DNA from: an uncultured Chloroflexota bacterium
Lineage (GTDB): Bacteria; Chloroflexota; Anaerolineae; Anaerolineales; Anaerolineaceae
Direction: 5' to 3'
Length of the DNA: 64,000 nucleotides
Assembly: GCA_902791025.1 (NCBI GenBank)
Contig: CADATZ010000011.1
Span: 1-64,000 of the forward strand
Shown here: positions 7,926 through 17,594 of the stretch, piece after piece
How the letters are laid out: each line of letters opens with the position of its first letter
Numbering within the stretch: position 1 is the first letter of the stretch
The notes under the pieces: generated by a model
Seen by the model: the letters and a program-made list of their open reading frames with translations, nothing else
What the model was told of the DNA's origin: nothing
The model's database searches: none
Program-made: the position numbers and the translations under genes

Positions 7926-8870
7926 ATGATTGAAAAGAATGCGAAAATTTATGTTGCGGGACACAAAGGGATGGTCGGTTCCGCTATCGTAAGAGAACTG
8001 GAACGACAGGGCTATCATAACATCATCACACGAACGCATAAGGAACTGGATCTGCTGCGTCAGGATGCGGTGGAGGCCTTTTTTGCAGCAGAAAAGCCGG
8101 AAGTTGTTGTGCTTGCGGCAGCAAAAGTTGGTGGGATCGTCGCGAATGAATCCGCTCTTGCAGACTTCATGTATGACAACATGATGCTGGAGATGAACGT
8201 GATCCACAGTGCCTGGAAAAATGGCTGTAAAAAGCTGCTTTTTCTTGGCAGTTCCTGCATTTATCCGCGCATGGCACCTCAGCCGATGAAGGAATCCTGC
8301 TTGCTGACCGGTGAGTTGGAGAAGACGAATGAAGCCTATGCTCTGGCGAAGATCAGCGGCTTGAAATATTGCGAATTTCTCAACCGTCAGTACGGGACAG
8401 ATTTTATCTCCGTAATGCCGACCAATCTCTACGGTCCGAATGATAATTATCATCCAACCCATTCCCATGTGCTGCCGGCTCTTATCCGCCGGTTCCATGA
8501 GGCTAAGGTCGAAGGAAAGGAATCCGTGACCTGCTGGGGGGATGGTTCTCCGCTGCGCGAGTTCCTCTATGTGGATGATCTGGCAAATCTGTGTGTCTTT
8601 CTGCTGAATAACTACAGCGGAAACGAGACGGTCAATGCGGGTACGGGTAAAGAACTGACGATCAAAGAACTGACTGAATTGGTCGCAAAGGTTGTGGGCT
8701 ACAAAGGCCGCATCGAGTGGGACCCGTCCAAGCCGAACGGTACCCCACGCAAGCTGCTGGATGTTTCCAAGGCAGCAGCCTTGGGCTGGACCTACAAAAC
8801 CGAACTGGAAGACGGGATCCGCCTGGCTTATGAGGATTTTCTCAACAATCCCATGCGCGCGGAACGCTGA
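7926..8870 (+). CDS. fcl: GDP-L-fucose synthase (GDP-4-keto-6-deoxymannose epimerase/reductase)
   Basis: A 314-residue SDR enzyme for the last step of GDP-L-fucose synthesis. It has the NADP motif AGHKGMVGSA at the N-terminus, the family SSCIYP segment (residues 109-114) and catalytic Tyr138 and Lys142 in AYALAKISG. NLYGPNDNY and SPLREFLYVDD are also diagnostic. The frame is open upstream through the heptad array, but ATG 7926 with GAGGAAACC before it gives the canonical N-terminus. GDP-mannose 4,6-dehydratase (gmd) is not in the window. Confidence 0.94.
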   Translation: MIEKNAKIYVAGHKGMVGSAIVRELERQGYHNIITRTHKELDLLRQDAVEAFFAAEKPEVVVLAAAKVGGIVANESALADFMYDNMMLEMNVIHSAWKNGCKKLLFLGSSCIYPRMAPQPMKESCLLTGELEKTNEAYALAKISGLKYCEFLNRQYGTDFISVMPTNLYGPNDNYHPTHSHVLPALIRRFHEAKVEGKESVTCWGDGSPLREFLYVDDLANLCVFLLNNYSGNETVNAGTGKELTIKELTELVAKVVGYKGRIEWDPSKPNGTPRKLLDVSKAAALGWTYKTELEDGIRLAYEDFLNNPMRAER

Positions 8871-8899
8871 GGAATAAATTGGAGTTATTTTAGACTATT

Positions 8900-9922
8900 A
8901 TGGCAGCACCATTGCTTTCCCTGCTAATTCCTGTTTATAATACATCGAAAAGTCTTGTTGCCTGTTTAAACAGTATATTACAAAAGCCTTTCGATGACAT
9001 GGAAATAATTTGCGTGGATGATGGCTCAACTGATAATTCACTTGAAATTCTCCGGAAATACGAGAAATGTGATAAAAGAATAAAGATAATTTCTCATCCT
9101 GAAAACAGCGGATTATTAAAAGCAAGACGAACGGGTGTTGAGCATGCATCAGGACGTTATATTATGTTTATTGACTCTGATGATACAATTGATCCGGGCC
9201 TTTGCCGGAAGGCTGTTGAATTGATTCAGCATCACAATACAGATATTGTTCAGTTTTCAGCCCGGGTCAGGTACCTAAAAAAGGGAAAAACTGATTTTAT
9301 CGAGCCGCTTACAGAAAAATTTTCCGGCAAACAAGTTCTCGAAAATCATTTTGTCTTTATGAATATTTCCACATCGCTTGTAGTTAAGATTTACAATGCT
9401 GAAATTTGTAAACAAGCCTTTAAAGAAATTCCGGATATTAGATGTTACGTGGGAGAGGATGTTTTAACTTCTTTTTTTATCGCTTATTTTACGTCGTCTT
9501 ATGTCGGTGTAAAAACAAAAGTAAAATATAACTATTATTTCGGGAAAGGCATTAGTGAAGAAGACGGAATCACGCTCGAAAAGTATAAGCTTTATTGTGA
9601 AATGAATCGATTTCCGGAAATTGTGAAGGCTTTTCTTGATAGGAAGTCTGCAGAAGAATCTGATTATAATGCCTTAGCATACATGACGAATCGTTTGGTA
9701 AACGACTGCTGTAATAATTTTGCTATGATGCAGGAAAATGAAAAAGATGAAGCGTGGGATTTGTTTTGGAAGAGTTGGTCAGAAAATCAATTCTTTTCAA
9801 AAGCAATGATGTTCACAATAAATACGATTCGAGAAATAAAAGATTCTGAATCATATAAAATTGGGAATGCGATTGTTAGCCCGTTACATAACATAAGAAA
9901 TGCGTTGGGAATGAAGTTTTAG
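8900..9922 (+). CDS. Glycosyltransferase family 2
   Basis: A 340-residue inverting GT-A glycosyltransferase. The N-terminal catalytic domain has the PVYN motif, VDDGSTDNS (nucleotide site) and the metal-binding DSDD at residues 92-95. The C-terminal ~150 residues are AT-rich coding sequence and not assignable. There is no membrane segment, so it acts on a lipid-linked acceptor at the inner face of the membrane. It lies 29 bp after fcl; fucose could be its donor sugar, but that is inference. GC content falls from this gene onward. Confidence 0.9.
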   Translation: MAAPLLSLLIPVYNTSKSLVACLNSILQKPFDDMEIICVDDGSTDNSLEILRKYEKCDKRIKIISHPENSGLLKARRTGVEHASGRYIMFIDSDDTIDPGLCRKAVELIQHHNTDIVQFSARVRYLKKGKTDFIEPLTEKFSGKQVLENHFVFMNISTSLVVKIYNAEICKQAFKEIPDIRCYVGEDVLTSFFIAYFTSSYVGVKTKVKYNYYFGKGISEEDGITLEKYKLYCEMNRFPEIVKAFLDRKSAEESDYNALAYMTNRLVNDCCNNFAMMQENEKDEAWDLFWKSWSENQFFSKAMMFTINTIREIKDSESYKIGNAIVSPLHNIRNALGMKF

Positions 9923-10059
9923 TGCAGTTATACCGCCCATCTGTGATAAAGTAAACAATGCTGATATTTTATCGGGAAAGCTAGCTTGATGATCCATATT
10001 TTCCAATACAGTTTTTGTATGCATATGATTTCGTTTATTATAATTTGCAGTTTTTATTT

Positions 10060-10076
10060 AGAGGTTTTCCTCTTTT
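10060..10076 (+). terminator. Possible weak terminator in an AT-rich gap
   Basis: AGAGG tttt CCTCT followed by TTTATA. The surrounding 293-bp gap (9923-10215) is AT-rich and I see no gene in it. Confidence 0.3.
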
Positions 10077-10215
10077 ATAAAAAAATCTTATGGGGAAGAA
10101 CACATATGAAATCCGGTGTGTATATAATCCTGAATAAGATGTAAAACAATAATTTGTATCATCCGATTTTTATTGGAGCGATGGAAAAGAGATTTTGTAG
10201 TAGAATTAAAAGAAT

Positions 10216-11073
10216 ATGGATAGAAAAATTTCAATTGTGCTTCCGGTTTATAATGGATCTGAATACATTGCCGATTCTATTAATAGTATCTTGACTCAGA
10301 CATATAAAAATTGGGAACTGATTATCGTCGATGATTGTTCCACGGACAAAACGCCGGAAATCATAAAACACTATAAGGAATCGGATCCCAGGATAACCAT
10401 TTGCAGAAACGAAAAGAACCTTGGATTACCAAACACTTTAAATGTGGGTTTTTCTCTTGCTTCCGGTGATTATTATACATGGACCTCTGATGATAATCTA
10501 TATTTACCCTATGCATTGGAAAAAATGATCGATGTTCTTGAAAAAGAACCTGAGGTTCTGATGGTGTACACGGATTTCTCAGTAATTGATTCGTCTGGAA
10601 AAGTATTCTATGTAAAAAAAACGTTTGAGCCGAAGTATATTGTTGCCCAAAATGTATGCGGAGCCTGCTTTTTATACCGTTCGGAAACTGCAAAACAAAT
10701 AGGAACTTATGATCCGGAATCATTTTTGGCTGAAGATTATGACTACTGGATCAGAATTTACAGACAGGGTAATATTCGTCATCTCAGTGAAAACTTATAT
10801 CTTTACCGTATGCATCCGAAATCTTTGACATCTACAAAACAGGAATTGGTCAAGGAGCAGACTTATAAAGTTATGGAAAGGCATTTTCTGTTTCTTTATG
10901 AAGCTGCACGAAAAAATAATATGATTTATAATTTTTTTGACGGGCTCATGGATGTTTCGACATCTAATTACAAAAATACATATAAAGCCCTTACATCTAT
11001 GAATATCGGATATACATTTCATTGCAAAAAACGTCAGATAAAGAATAAATTATTGAGTATAAAGCACGACTGA
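10216..11073 (+). CDS. Glycosyltransferase family 2
   Basis: A 285-residue GT2 enzyme. It starts with KISIVLPVYNGSEYI, then VDDCSTDKT, and has the acidic TSDDN at residues 91-95 in place of a DxD motif. Aromatic acceptor-site residues follow (EDYDYWIRIYRQG), as in GT2 enzymes of polysaccharide loci. It lies 19 bp before the ABC exporter permease. The first gene of the AT-rich locus to sit with the exporter, it probably helps build the same glycan. Confidence 0.9.
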   Translation: MDRKISIVLPVYNGSEYIADSINSILTQTYKNWELIIVDDCSTDKTPEIIKHYKESDPRITICRNEKNLGLPNTLNVGFSLASGDYYTWTSDDNLYLPYALEKMIDVLEKEPEVLMVYTDFSVIDSSGKVFYVKKTFEPKYIVAQNVCGACFLYRSETAKQIGTYDPESFLAEDYDYWIRIYRQGNIRHLSENLYLYRMHPKSLTSTKQELVKEQTYKVMERHFLFLYEAARKNNMIYNFFDGLMDVSTSNYKNTYKALTSMNIGYTFHCKKRQIKNKLLSIKHD

Positions 11074-11092
11074 AAAGGATCATCCGGCAATA

Positions 11093-11932
11093 ATGGAACA
11101 TTTTACGACACACATTTCAGCAAAAACAGGTTGGTTTGATATTGATATTCAGGAAATATTTAGATATAAAGACCTGATTTTTCTTTTCTTTAAGCGCAAT
11201 TACACTACACGCTACAAGCAAACCATTTTAGGCCCGTTGTGGCTGATTTTGAATCCGCTGCTGACAGTAACTTTGTACGCGTTTGTTTTCGGAAATCTTG
11301 CAGGTCTTTCAGGAACGGATGTCCCGCAATTTGTTTTTTATTTATGCAGCAATTCGCTGTGGTCTTTTTTTTCGATAAGTCTTACCAATACATCCAATAC
11401 GTTTACAGAAAATGCAGCGATTATGGGGAAGGTTTATTTTCCCAGGCTTGTTATGCCCATTTCATCCGTTTTAACCGGAATGCTGGATTTAGTCATACAG
11501 CTGGTCATGCTTGTTGTTGTTATGATCGGATATACGATCTCCGGAGTACATTTTCAAACCAGCGTAACGCTGCTGGCGGCGCCGCTGTTGATTCTGCAGA
11601 CCGCTCTGCTGGCATTGGGCTGTGGTATTATCATTGCTGCGCTTACAACAAAATACAGAGATCTCGCTGTGCTTGTCGGGTTTGGGGTTCATCTTTGGAT
11701 GTATGCCTCACCGGTAGTTTATACAAGTGCATTGGTCCCGCAAAAGCTTTTAAAACTCTACATGCTCAACCCGATGGCGCCCATTATGGAATGTTGGCGG
11801 AACGCTGTCCTTGGTGTGGGTGTGTTTTTGTGGAAATATTGGGCGGTGAGCTGGGTTGTTACGCTGGTAATTCTCTTCCTCGGTGTGATGCTTTTCAGCA
11901 GGATCGAAAAAACTTTTATGGATACGGTGTGA
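11093..11932 (+). CDS. wzm: ABC-2 type polysaccharide export permease (Wzm/TagG family)
   Basis: A 279-residue integral membrane protein with about six transmembrane helices. It forms the channel that exports a finished polyprenyl-linked polysaccharide. The short N-terminal amphipathic part contains FKRNYTTRYKQTILGPLW, the signature of the ABC-2 O-antigen/teichoic acid exporters. It pairs with the ATPase that starts 4 nt after its stop. GC content is higher here than in the flanking glycosyltransferases. Confidence 0.93.
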   Translation: MEHFTTHISAKTGWFDIDIQEIFRYKDLIFLFFKRNYTTRYKQTILGPLWLILNPLLTVTLYAFVFGNLAGLSGTDVPQFVFYLCSNSLWSFFSISLTNTSNTFTENAAIMGKVYFPRLVMPISSVLTGMLDLVIQLVMLVVVMIGYTISGVHFQTSVTLLAAPLLILQTALLALGCGIIIAALTTKYRDLAVLVGFGVHLWMYASPVVYTSALVPQKLLKLYMLNPMAPIMECWRNAVLGVGVFLWKYWAVSWVVTLVILFLGVMLFSRIEKTFMDTV

Positions 11933-11936
11933 TGAA

Positions 11937-13202
11937 ATGGCTGATCTGGCAATAAAAATAGAAAATCTGAAAAAACAATATACCCTGGGTGCCATTGGCG
12001 GTCAAACACTGAACGCGGAGCTTCAATCCTGGTGGGCGCGTATGCACGGCAGGGAAGATCCCAATACGCTTATTGGGCAGGATACTTCAAATTACGGCAA
12101 AAAATTTTGGGCGTTGAAGGGCATTGATCTGGAAATCAGCAAAGGTGAGGCTGTTGGAATTATCGGTGCCAACGGAGCCGGAAAGTCCACGCTTCTGAAG
12201 ATCCTTTCAAGAGTGACGGCACCGACATCCGGCGATATCTGGATCGATGGCAGAATTGCTTCCATGCTTGAAGTGGGCACCGGTTTTCATGGAGAACTGA
12301 CGGGGCGGGAAAATATTTATATGAACGGTGCGATCCTTGGCATGAGCCGGAAAGAGGTCGATGCTAAAATCGAATCAATTATTGATTTTTCCGAATGCCG
12401 GGATTTTATCGACACTCCCGTGAAGCGTTATTCCTCAGGGATGTACGTAAAACTTGCCTTTGCAGTGTCCTCTCATCTTGACGCCGAGATCATGTTGATG
12501 GATGAAGTCTTGGCTGTTGGGGATATTAAATTCCAAAAAAAATGCCTCGGTCGTATGGGAGATGAGGCACAACGGGGAAGAACAGTCCTTTATGTGAGTC
12601 ATAATATGTCTACTATCCGCAATCTTTGTACCCGCTGTATTGTTCTGCAAAAAGGCAGCATGATCTATAATGGCGATGTGGAAGAAGCTATCAAGGTGTA
12701 TACCGAATCCAATATTCAGGATATGAAAACATATTATGATTTCCGGAATGTAAAGAGAGTGAATGATCGCATCGGGGTGAGATGTTTTATTGAAGATGTG
12801 ACATTTTTAAATAAAAACAGCGCCATTTATGCAAACACTGAACCTATTGATATGTTGATTCATTGGAGAACATCTGAAAAAATGAATCTACGTTTTGGTG
12901 TATCTGTGAAATATGCCGATGGAACCGCTGCTGGACTTGCGGAATCTACAGATGTTTTGTTGACCGATATCAATAAAACTTACGAAACAAAAATTCGCTT
13001 TGATCCCGGAAATCTTGTTCCTGGGTTTTATACAATATCTGTTCAGCCTTATTATCTGACAGAAACCCGAAACAGTTATACTGTGGACGAAACATCATCT
13101 ATGATGATTGAGATAATTGACGGCAAAGGACCGGAATATCGTATTTGGGCAAGACAGTATTGGGGCAGCATCCGGTTGAATGATGTTCATATTTTGGAAT
13201 AG
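11937..13202 (+). CDS. wzt: ABC polysaccharide export ATPase with C-terminal Wzt domain
   Basis: A 421-residue ATPase driving the Wzm channel. Walker A is GANGAGKS at residues 77-84, the signature is YSSGM and Walker B is IMLMDEV with the D-loop following. Residues from about 270 on form the beta-sandwich Wzt_C domain, which in characterised systems recognises the modified glycan end. Such ATPases with this domain usually need a terminal cap on the chain; the LicD-type transferase and methyltransferases downstream are obvious candidates to add it. An insertion rich in Trp and Asn (residues 20-45) precedes the Walker A strand, as in other Wzt proteins. Confidence 0.93.
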   Translation: MADLAIKIENLKKQYTLGAIGGQTLNAELQSWWARMHGREDPNTLIGQDTSNYGKKFWALKGIDLEISKGEAVGIIGANGAGKSTLLKILSRVTAPTSGDIWIDGRIASMLEVGTGFHGELTGRENIYMNGAILGMSRKEVDAKIESIIDFSECRDFIDTPVKRYSSGMYVKLAFAVSSHLDAEIMLMDEVLAVGDIKFQKKCLGRMGDEAQRGRTVLYVSHNMSTIRNLCTRCIVLQKGSMIYNGDVEEAIKVYTESNIQDMKTYYDFRNVKRVNDRIGVRCFIEDVTFLNKNSAIYANTEPIDMLIHWRTSEKMNLRFGVSVKYADGTAAGLAESTDVLLTDINKTYETKIRFDPGNLVPGFYTISVQPYYLTETRNSYTVDETSSMMIEIIDGKGPEYRIWARQYWGSIRLNDVHILE

Positions 13203-13211
13203 GGATTGATG

Positions 13212-15245
13212 ATGATACAATTACTCAAAAGAGCATATCTTTTAGCAAAAAAAATGTCTGTAAAGGCATATCATTTTTCGCAGCGCATCAGTGAAAGAAT
13301 AAGATATATCATCAACTATCGAACCGAAACAAAACAGCGAATTACTGATTTGGAAGAACAAGTACAATGGTTCAAGGATCATGCGGATATTATGGCGCTG
13401 AAACCTGCAACCGGTTACCTTCGTGACAAACAATTGAGGACTGAACAATTTGCCAATGATTTTTTTGAGGAAATCAAGGAACTGGGTATTAAGCCATTTC
13501 TTATCTGTGGAAATCTGATCGGTGCTTATCGTCATAAAGGATTTGTTCCATGGGATGATGATTTGGATTTTGGTTTAATGCGTGATGATTATGAGAAGTT
13601 GATTGACTTCTGCAAAAAGAATTATTCGGTGGAAATTTATAACGGAAAATGGAGCGAATATTCCACTGATAAACATGTTAGCCGTATGGATCACGCAATT
13701 CGGGAACATCCCGATGAGTATATATTGGATATATGGGTAGATCAAATTCAAATTACAAGAGGAACTTCCTGTATTGATCGGTTGGCACTCGATTTTTGGT
13801 CTTTTGATTATTATGCAGATGATTATTCTATCGAAGATCATATGCAATATCTCCGTGAACTTTCTGAAAAGAAAAAGAAAATTGATTATGTGGATAAAAT
13901 CGTTGAATTTTTAAAAAATGAGAGAATTAATAATCCGGTAATATCAAAAGAAAGAACACAAATTATTTTTCCGGGAATTGATAATGTGGAAGGTTTTTTG
14001 CGCATTGATCAAACCAAAGATTGGTTATATACAAAAGATACACTCCCTTTAAAAAAGATATCATATGAATCCTCTGAATATTGGGTTCCGAATAATATGG
14101 AAAAATGGTTGGAGTATGAATATCCGGATTATATGGATTTTCCGAAAGATGTGGGAAAGCCAAAACATGAAGACTATACTGAAAAATATATAATATCACA
14201 TCTTCCTTATGTTGAGTTTTATCTGATTGATGCATTTGAGATTTATCATTTCTTACCGCTATATCATTTTTTTGAGCGGAATGGAATTTTTTCGTATTTT
14301 GTTGCTGAAAAACCAAAAAAGACAGAGCACTGGCTGGATTATGATACCGCAATTAAAATTTTGGAACTCAATGGAGTTAGATATAAAAATAATCCCGATT
14401 ATAATGCGGATTATGTTTTCACAACGCAAGATGAACTCAACATTAGAAATTACAAAAACAAAAAAATAAATTTGTGTTATGGTTTTGGTTTTTTATTGAA
14501 TGATTATTGTGAGTCTGAAAGAAGCACAAAAAATTTTAACCTGAAACTGGTTCATGGCGATTATTCGTATAATCTAATAAAGGCAAAGTGCCCGGTAATT
14601 AATTTGATAAAGGTGGGATATCCAAAATATACATATTGGAATGATGCAAAATATGTTTATGATACGAACAAAAAAAGAAAACAACTGCTTGAGAAAAATA
14701 TAGACAACAAACCGGTTTTACTATACTTCCCAACCTGGGGACAAGATTCTTCAATTAGTGTTTATGCATCTGGATTTAAAAAGCTCCGTAAAAAATTTTT
14801 CATTATCACCAAGGCTCATCATTGTACATATCGCCTTGATTCGGAGAAAGAACATAGAAATATTTTGAATGATATTTCTGATATCGTTTTGGAGGGAAAT
14901 TATTCTTTTCCCGATGCAGTTGCTCTTGGAAATATTGCTGTTTGTGATGCTATTTCCGGATCTGCAACGGAAGTTCCATTTCTAAATTCTGATACAAAAC
15001 TGGTGCTTTTATATTCTCCGATAAAAGAAAAAAATAAATATAAAGATATAATAATCGATTATGCTGTTCATGCTGAAAATTCAAATCAATTAATTGATCT
15101 TGTCAATCAATTGGAAACAGGTGATCCGTTTATTACAAAAAGAAAATTATTAATGGATAAAATTTTTAGTAATGATACTGAACAAGGTCTGAATAAATTA
15201 AAAGAATACATTATGTCAAATTATAGAAAAGGGTTTGTTCAATGA
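13212..15245 (+). CDS. LicD-family domain fused to a CDP-glycerol glycerophosphotransferase-like domain
   Basis: A 677-residue two-domain protein. Residues 10-60 look like a coiled or membrane-associated helix. A LicD/nucleotidyltransferase-fold domain follows (LICGNLIGAYRHKGF then VPWDDDLDFG), which in LicD and fukutin relatives transfers phosphocholine or another phospho-substituent from a CDP carrier to a sugar. The C-terminal half resembles TagF/TagB-type transferases (LYFPTWGQD; ITKAHHCTY; CDAISGSATEVPF). I infer it adds and perhaps extends a phospho-group on the exported glycan. ATG 13209 or 13212 are both possible; AGGG is best spaced for 13212. Codon use is strongly AT-rich. It overlaps the next gene by 4 nt (ATGA). 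Confidence 0.8.
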   Translation: MIQLLKRAYLLAKKMSVKAYHFSQRISERIRYIINYRTETKQRITDLEEQVQWFKDHADIMALKPATGYLRDKQLRTEQFANDFFEEIKELGIKPFLICGNLIGAYRHKGFVPWDDDLDFGLMRDDYEKLIDFCKKNYSVEIYNGKWSEYSTDKHVSRMDHAIREHPDEYILDIWVDQIQITRGTSCIDRLALDFWSFDYYADDYSIEDHMQYLRELSEKKKKIDYVDKIVEFLKNERINNPVISKERTQIIFPGIDNVEGFLRIDQTKDWLYTKDTLPLKKISYESSEYWVPNNMEKWLEYEYPDYMDFPKDVGKPKHEDYTEKYIISHLPYVEFYLIDAFEIYHFLPLYHFFERNGIFSYFVAEKPKKTEHWLDYDTAIKILELNGVRYKNNPDYNADYVFTTQDELNIRNYKNKKINLCYGFGFLLNDYCESERSTKNFNLKLVHGDYSYNLIKAKCPVINLIKVGYPKYTYWNDAKYVYDTNKKRKQLLEKNIDNKPVLLYFPTWGQDSSISVYASGFKKLRKKFFIITKAHHCTYRLDSEKEHRNILNDISDIVLEGNYSFPDAVALGNIAVCDAISGSATEVPFLNSDTKLVLLYSPIKEKNKYKDIIIDYAVHAENSNQLIDLVNQLETGDPFITKRKLLMDKIFSNDTEQGLNKLKEYIMSNYRKGFVQ

Positions 15246-15991
15246 GAATAAAAAACAGGAAGGAAAATATTTCCTATGATAATACACAATTATTTTTTGA
15301 AAACAGAGCTGAAAAATATAATCAGAAAAATCCATATACTGTAACTATGTATCAGGATAACAATCCTGAGCTTGTAAAAATGAGAAATGATTATGAAATA
15401 TCAAAACTGCTTCCAAAATTGGAACTTGACGAAAATTCTAAAGTGTTGGATCTAGCTTGTGGTATAGGTAGATGGTCAGATGCAATAACAACTCCAATTA
15501 ATGAATATTGTGGAATTGATTTCTGTGAAGGATTACTAAAAATAGCTAAAGAAAGGGCTGTTACTCTGTCAAATAGACATTTTTATATCTCACGATTAGA
15601 GAATGCAGTGGAGATATTAAAATTGCATTCAGAAGGGTGTTTTAATCGTATATTATTCGTAGGGGCATTAATGTATCTAAACGATGAAGATGTTGAGAAA
15701 ACATTAAAATCGATTGAAATAATATGTCAACCCAATTCTATTATATGTATACGTGAGCCAATTGGGGTAAATGAACGCCTTACTCTAAAAGAGAATTATT
15801 CAAATGAATTAGAAGATAACTATAATGCTATTTATCGTACAAGAAGTGAATTATATGAGATCATTAATCATTCATTAAGTGATACTTGTTTTTGTTTAAC
15901 AGAGGAAGATTTCTTATTTGATGAATCATTCCTAAACAACCGTAAAGAAACATCCCAATATTATTTTATATATAAAAGGATAAGCAGGTAA
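15242..15991 (+). CDS. Class I SAM-dependent methyltransferase
   Basis: A 249-residue methyltransferase. Motif I is VLDLACGIGRWS, the acidic ribose-binding end of strand 2 is GIDFCEG and motif IV is ILFVGALMYL. It is translationally coupled to the LicD fusion upstream (ATGA) and to the racemase downstream (TAATG). The setting suggests methylation of a glycan or of its phospho-substituent, possibly as a chain-terminating cap; this is inference. AT-rich. Confidence 0.85.
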   Translation: MRIKNRKENISYDNTQLFFENRAEKYNQKNPYTVTMYQDNNPELVKMRNDYEISKLLPKLELDENSKVLDLACGIGRWSDAITTPINEYCGIDFCEGLLKIAKERAVTLSNRHFYISRLENAVEILKLHSEGCFNRILFVGALMYLNDEDVEKTLKSIEIICQPNSIICIREPIGVNERLTLKENYSNELEDNYNAIYRTRSELYEIINHSLSDTCFCLTEEDFLFDESFLNNRKETSQYYFIYKRISR

Positions 15992-16704
15992 TGTATAAAG
16001 AGTCTATAGGTATAATAGGTGGTTTTGGTGCTTATGCTACATTAGGATTTTATCACAAAATTTTAAAAGGCTTTGCTACTGAAAATGAAAGAAACTATCC
16101 TCATATTTATCTGGACAATAATTTTACAATGCCAAGCAGAACAAGAGCATTATTGTATGGAGAAAATTATTATGATGTCGTAAAACTAATCGCAGAAAGC
16201 ATAAACAAAATGTGTATTTTGAATGTTGATTATATTATTTTAGCGTGTGGAACTGCGCATGCCTTTTTGCCTGATGTATACAAATTAGTTCCTGAGGCTG
16301 AAGGAAGAGTACTTAATCTGTTGAAACTGCTTGGTGAAGAGTTATTGAATGTAAAATGTAAGCAATCTCTCCTGCTTGCCGCTGAAGGAACATTAAAAAA
16401 TAAAGTATATGAGTCATATATTGATAAAAGTATAAAAATTTTAAATCCGGGAGAAAGTTGTTATCAAGATATTCGTTTTTTCATTGAGGCCGTAAAGACT
16501 CAAAACATCAGTTTTGATACATATACTAAATGGATAGATTTCGTCAACAAATTTCAATGTGAAAATATAATTTTAGGATGTACAGAATTACCTTTCTTAA
16601 TAGAAAAATTAGATGTTTTCGATAATGAAGGTTATCTGAAAAATTACATCTACTATGATCCACTAGATTTAGCAGTTAATTATTTAAAGAATACTCTAAG
16701 CTGA
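15991..16704 (+). CDS. Aspartate/glutamate racemase family protein
   Basis: A 237-residue cofactor-independent racemase of the Asp/Glu/hydantoin family. The two catalytic cysteine strands are present: ILACGTAH and ILGCTELP. The N-terminal IGIIGGFG is also typical of aspartate racemases. In a polysaccharide locus it could supply a D-amino acid that decorates a sugar. It overlaps the methyltransferase by one base. AT-rich codons agree with its neighbours. Confidence 0.85.
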   Translation: MYKESIGIIGGFGAYATLGFYHKILKGFATENERNYPHIYLDNNFTMPSRTRALLYGENYYDVVKLIAESINKMCILNVDYIILACGTAHAFLPDVYKLVPEAEGRVLNLLKLLGEELLNVKCKQSLLLAAEGTLKNKVYESYIDKSIKILNPGESCYQDIRFFIEAVKTQNISFDTYTKWIDFVNKFQCENIILGCTELPFLIEKLDVFDNEGYLKNYIYYDPLDLAVNYLKNTLS

Positions 16705-16935
16705 ATTCAAAAATCCCATGGGTAATCAATTTTTTTGATGCAACGATTATGAAAATGAAAATTATACAGGTAATTTTGAAAAAAATGCAATGAAAATATT
16801 GTACGCTATTTTCATAAATTTGATAACAATGGAGATATTAAATATATAAATAACCTTTTTCGAAGAATTCATATTATATTGTTTATCAAGAAGAAAGATT
16901 TGCAGATTTTCTATGTAGATTGGTCAAAAGAAATT
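16705..16935 (+). pseudogene. Possible decayed coding remnant
   Basis: This 231-bp AT-rich gap carries coding-like stretches in two plus-strand frames broken by stops (NDYENENYTGNFEKNAMKI in one, then RYFHKFDNNGDIKYINN in another, which runs in frame into the next gene). It may be the frameshifted rest of an N-terminal region or of a lost gene. It may equally be low-complexity AT sequence. Confidence 0.3.
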
Positions 16936-17583
16936 ATGACATTTTCACGTACAGTAATTATCAGTTGTGCCGGAATGGGCAATAGATTGGGCTTAGGAAC
17001 AACAAAGGCATTGATAGACATAAAAGGAGAACCTCTAATCATCCATCAATTAAAAAGTCTTGACAATGAAAATGATGTTCGTGTTGTTGTCGGTTATCAA
17101 GCAGAAAAGGTAATAGATACAGTAAACAGATACAGAAAAGATGTATTATTTGTATTCAATTACGATTACAAAACAACCGGTACCGGTGCCAGCGTTGTGT
17201 TAGCTTCAAAATTTGCTAATGAGTATATTCTTGCATTAGATGGAGATTTGTTAATTCATCCTGATGATATGAAAAAGATTTTATCCTTTGAAAGCGAATT
17301 TGTTGGAGGAAACCCGATCGAGTCTGATGATCCATGGATGGTTCAAACATTCGAAAAAGATGGGAAAGAATATGTAAAGGCATTTTCTAAAAATGAAGGG
17401 AAATATGAGTGGAATGGAATTACGCAGATTCTTTCGAAAAAGATTTGTAGTGGTACGGGACATGTCTTTCAATTAGTTGAACCTTTTTTACCAATAGAAT
17501 TTATGAATATTCGTACTCGTGAAATAGATACTATAAATGATTATAACCGGGCTTTAGAATGGATTGAAAGAGGATATAATTAA
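16936..17583 (+). CDS. Nucleotidyltransferase (LicC/GT-A NTP-transferase type)
   Basis: A 215-residue sugar- or choline-phosphate nucleotidyltransferase. The activation motif AGMGNRLGLGTTKAL is at the N-terminus, DGDLL marks the metal site and TTGTGASVVLA is the nucleotide pocket. It resembles LicC-type CTP:phosphocholine cytidylyltransferases and could make the CDP-activated donor for the LicD domain encoded at 13212. The frame is open upstream to a TTG at 16879, but ATG 16936 gives the canonical N-terminus. There is no strong ribosome site. Confidence 0.82.
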   Translation: MTFSRTVIISCAGMGNRLGLGTTKALIDIKGEPLIIHQLKSLDNENDVRVVVGYQAEKVIDTVNRYRKDVLFVFNYDYKTTGTGASVVLASKFANEYILALDGDLLIHPDDMKKILSFESEFVGGNPIESDDPWMVQTFEKDGKEYVKAFSKNEGKYEWNGITQILSKKICSGTGHVFQLVEPFLPIEFMNIRTREIDTINDYNRALEWIERGYN

Positions 17584-17594
17584 AAAAAAGAGAC

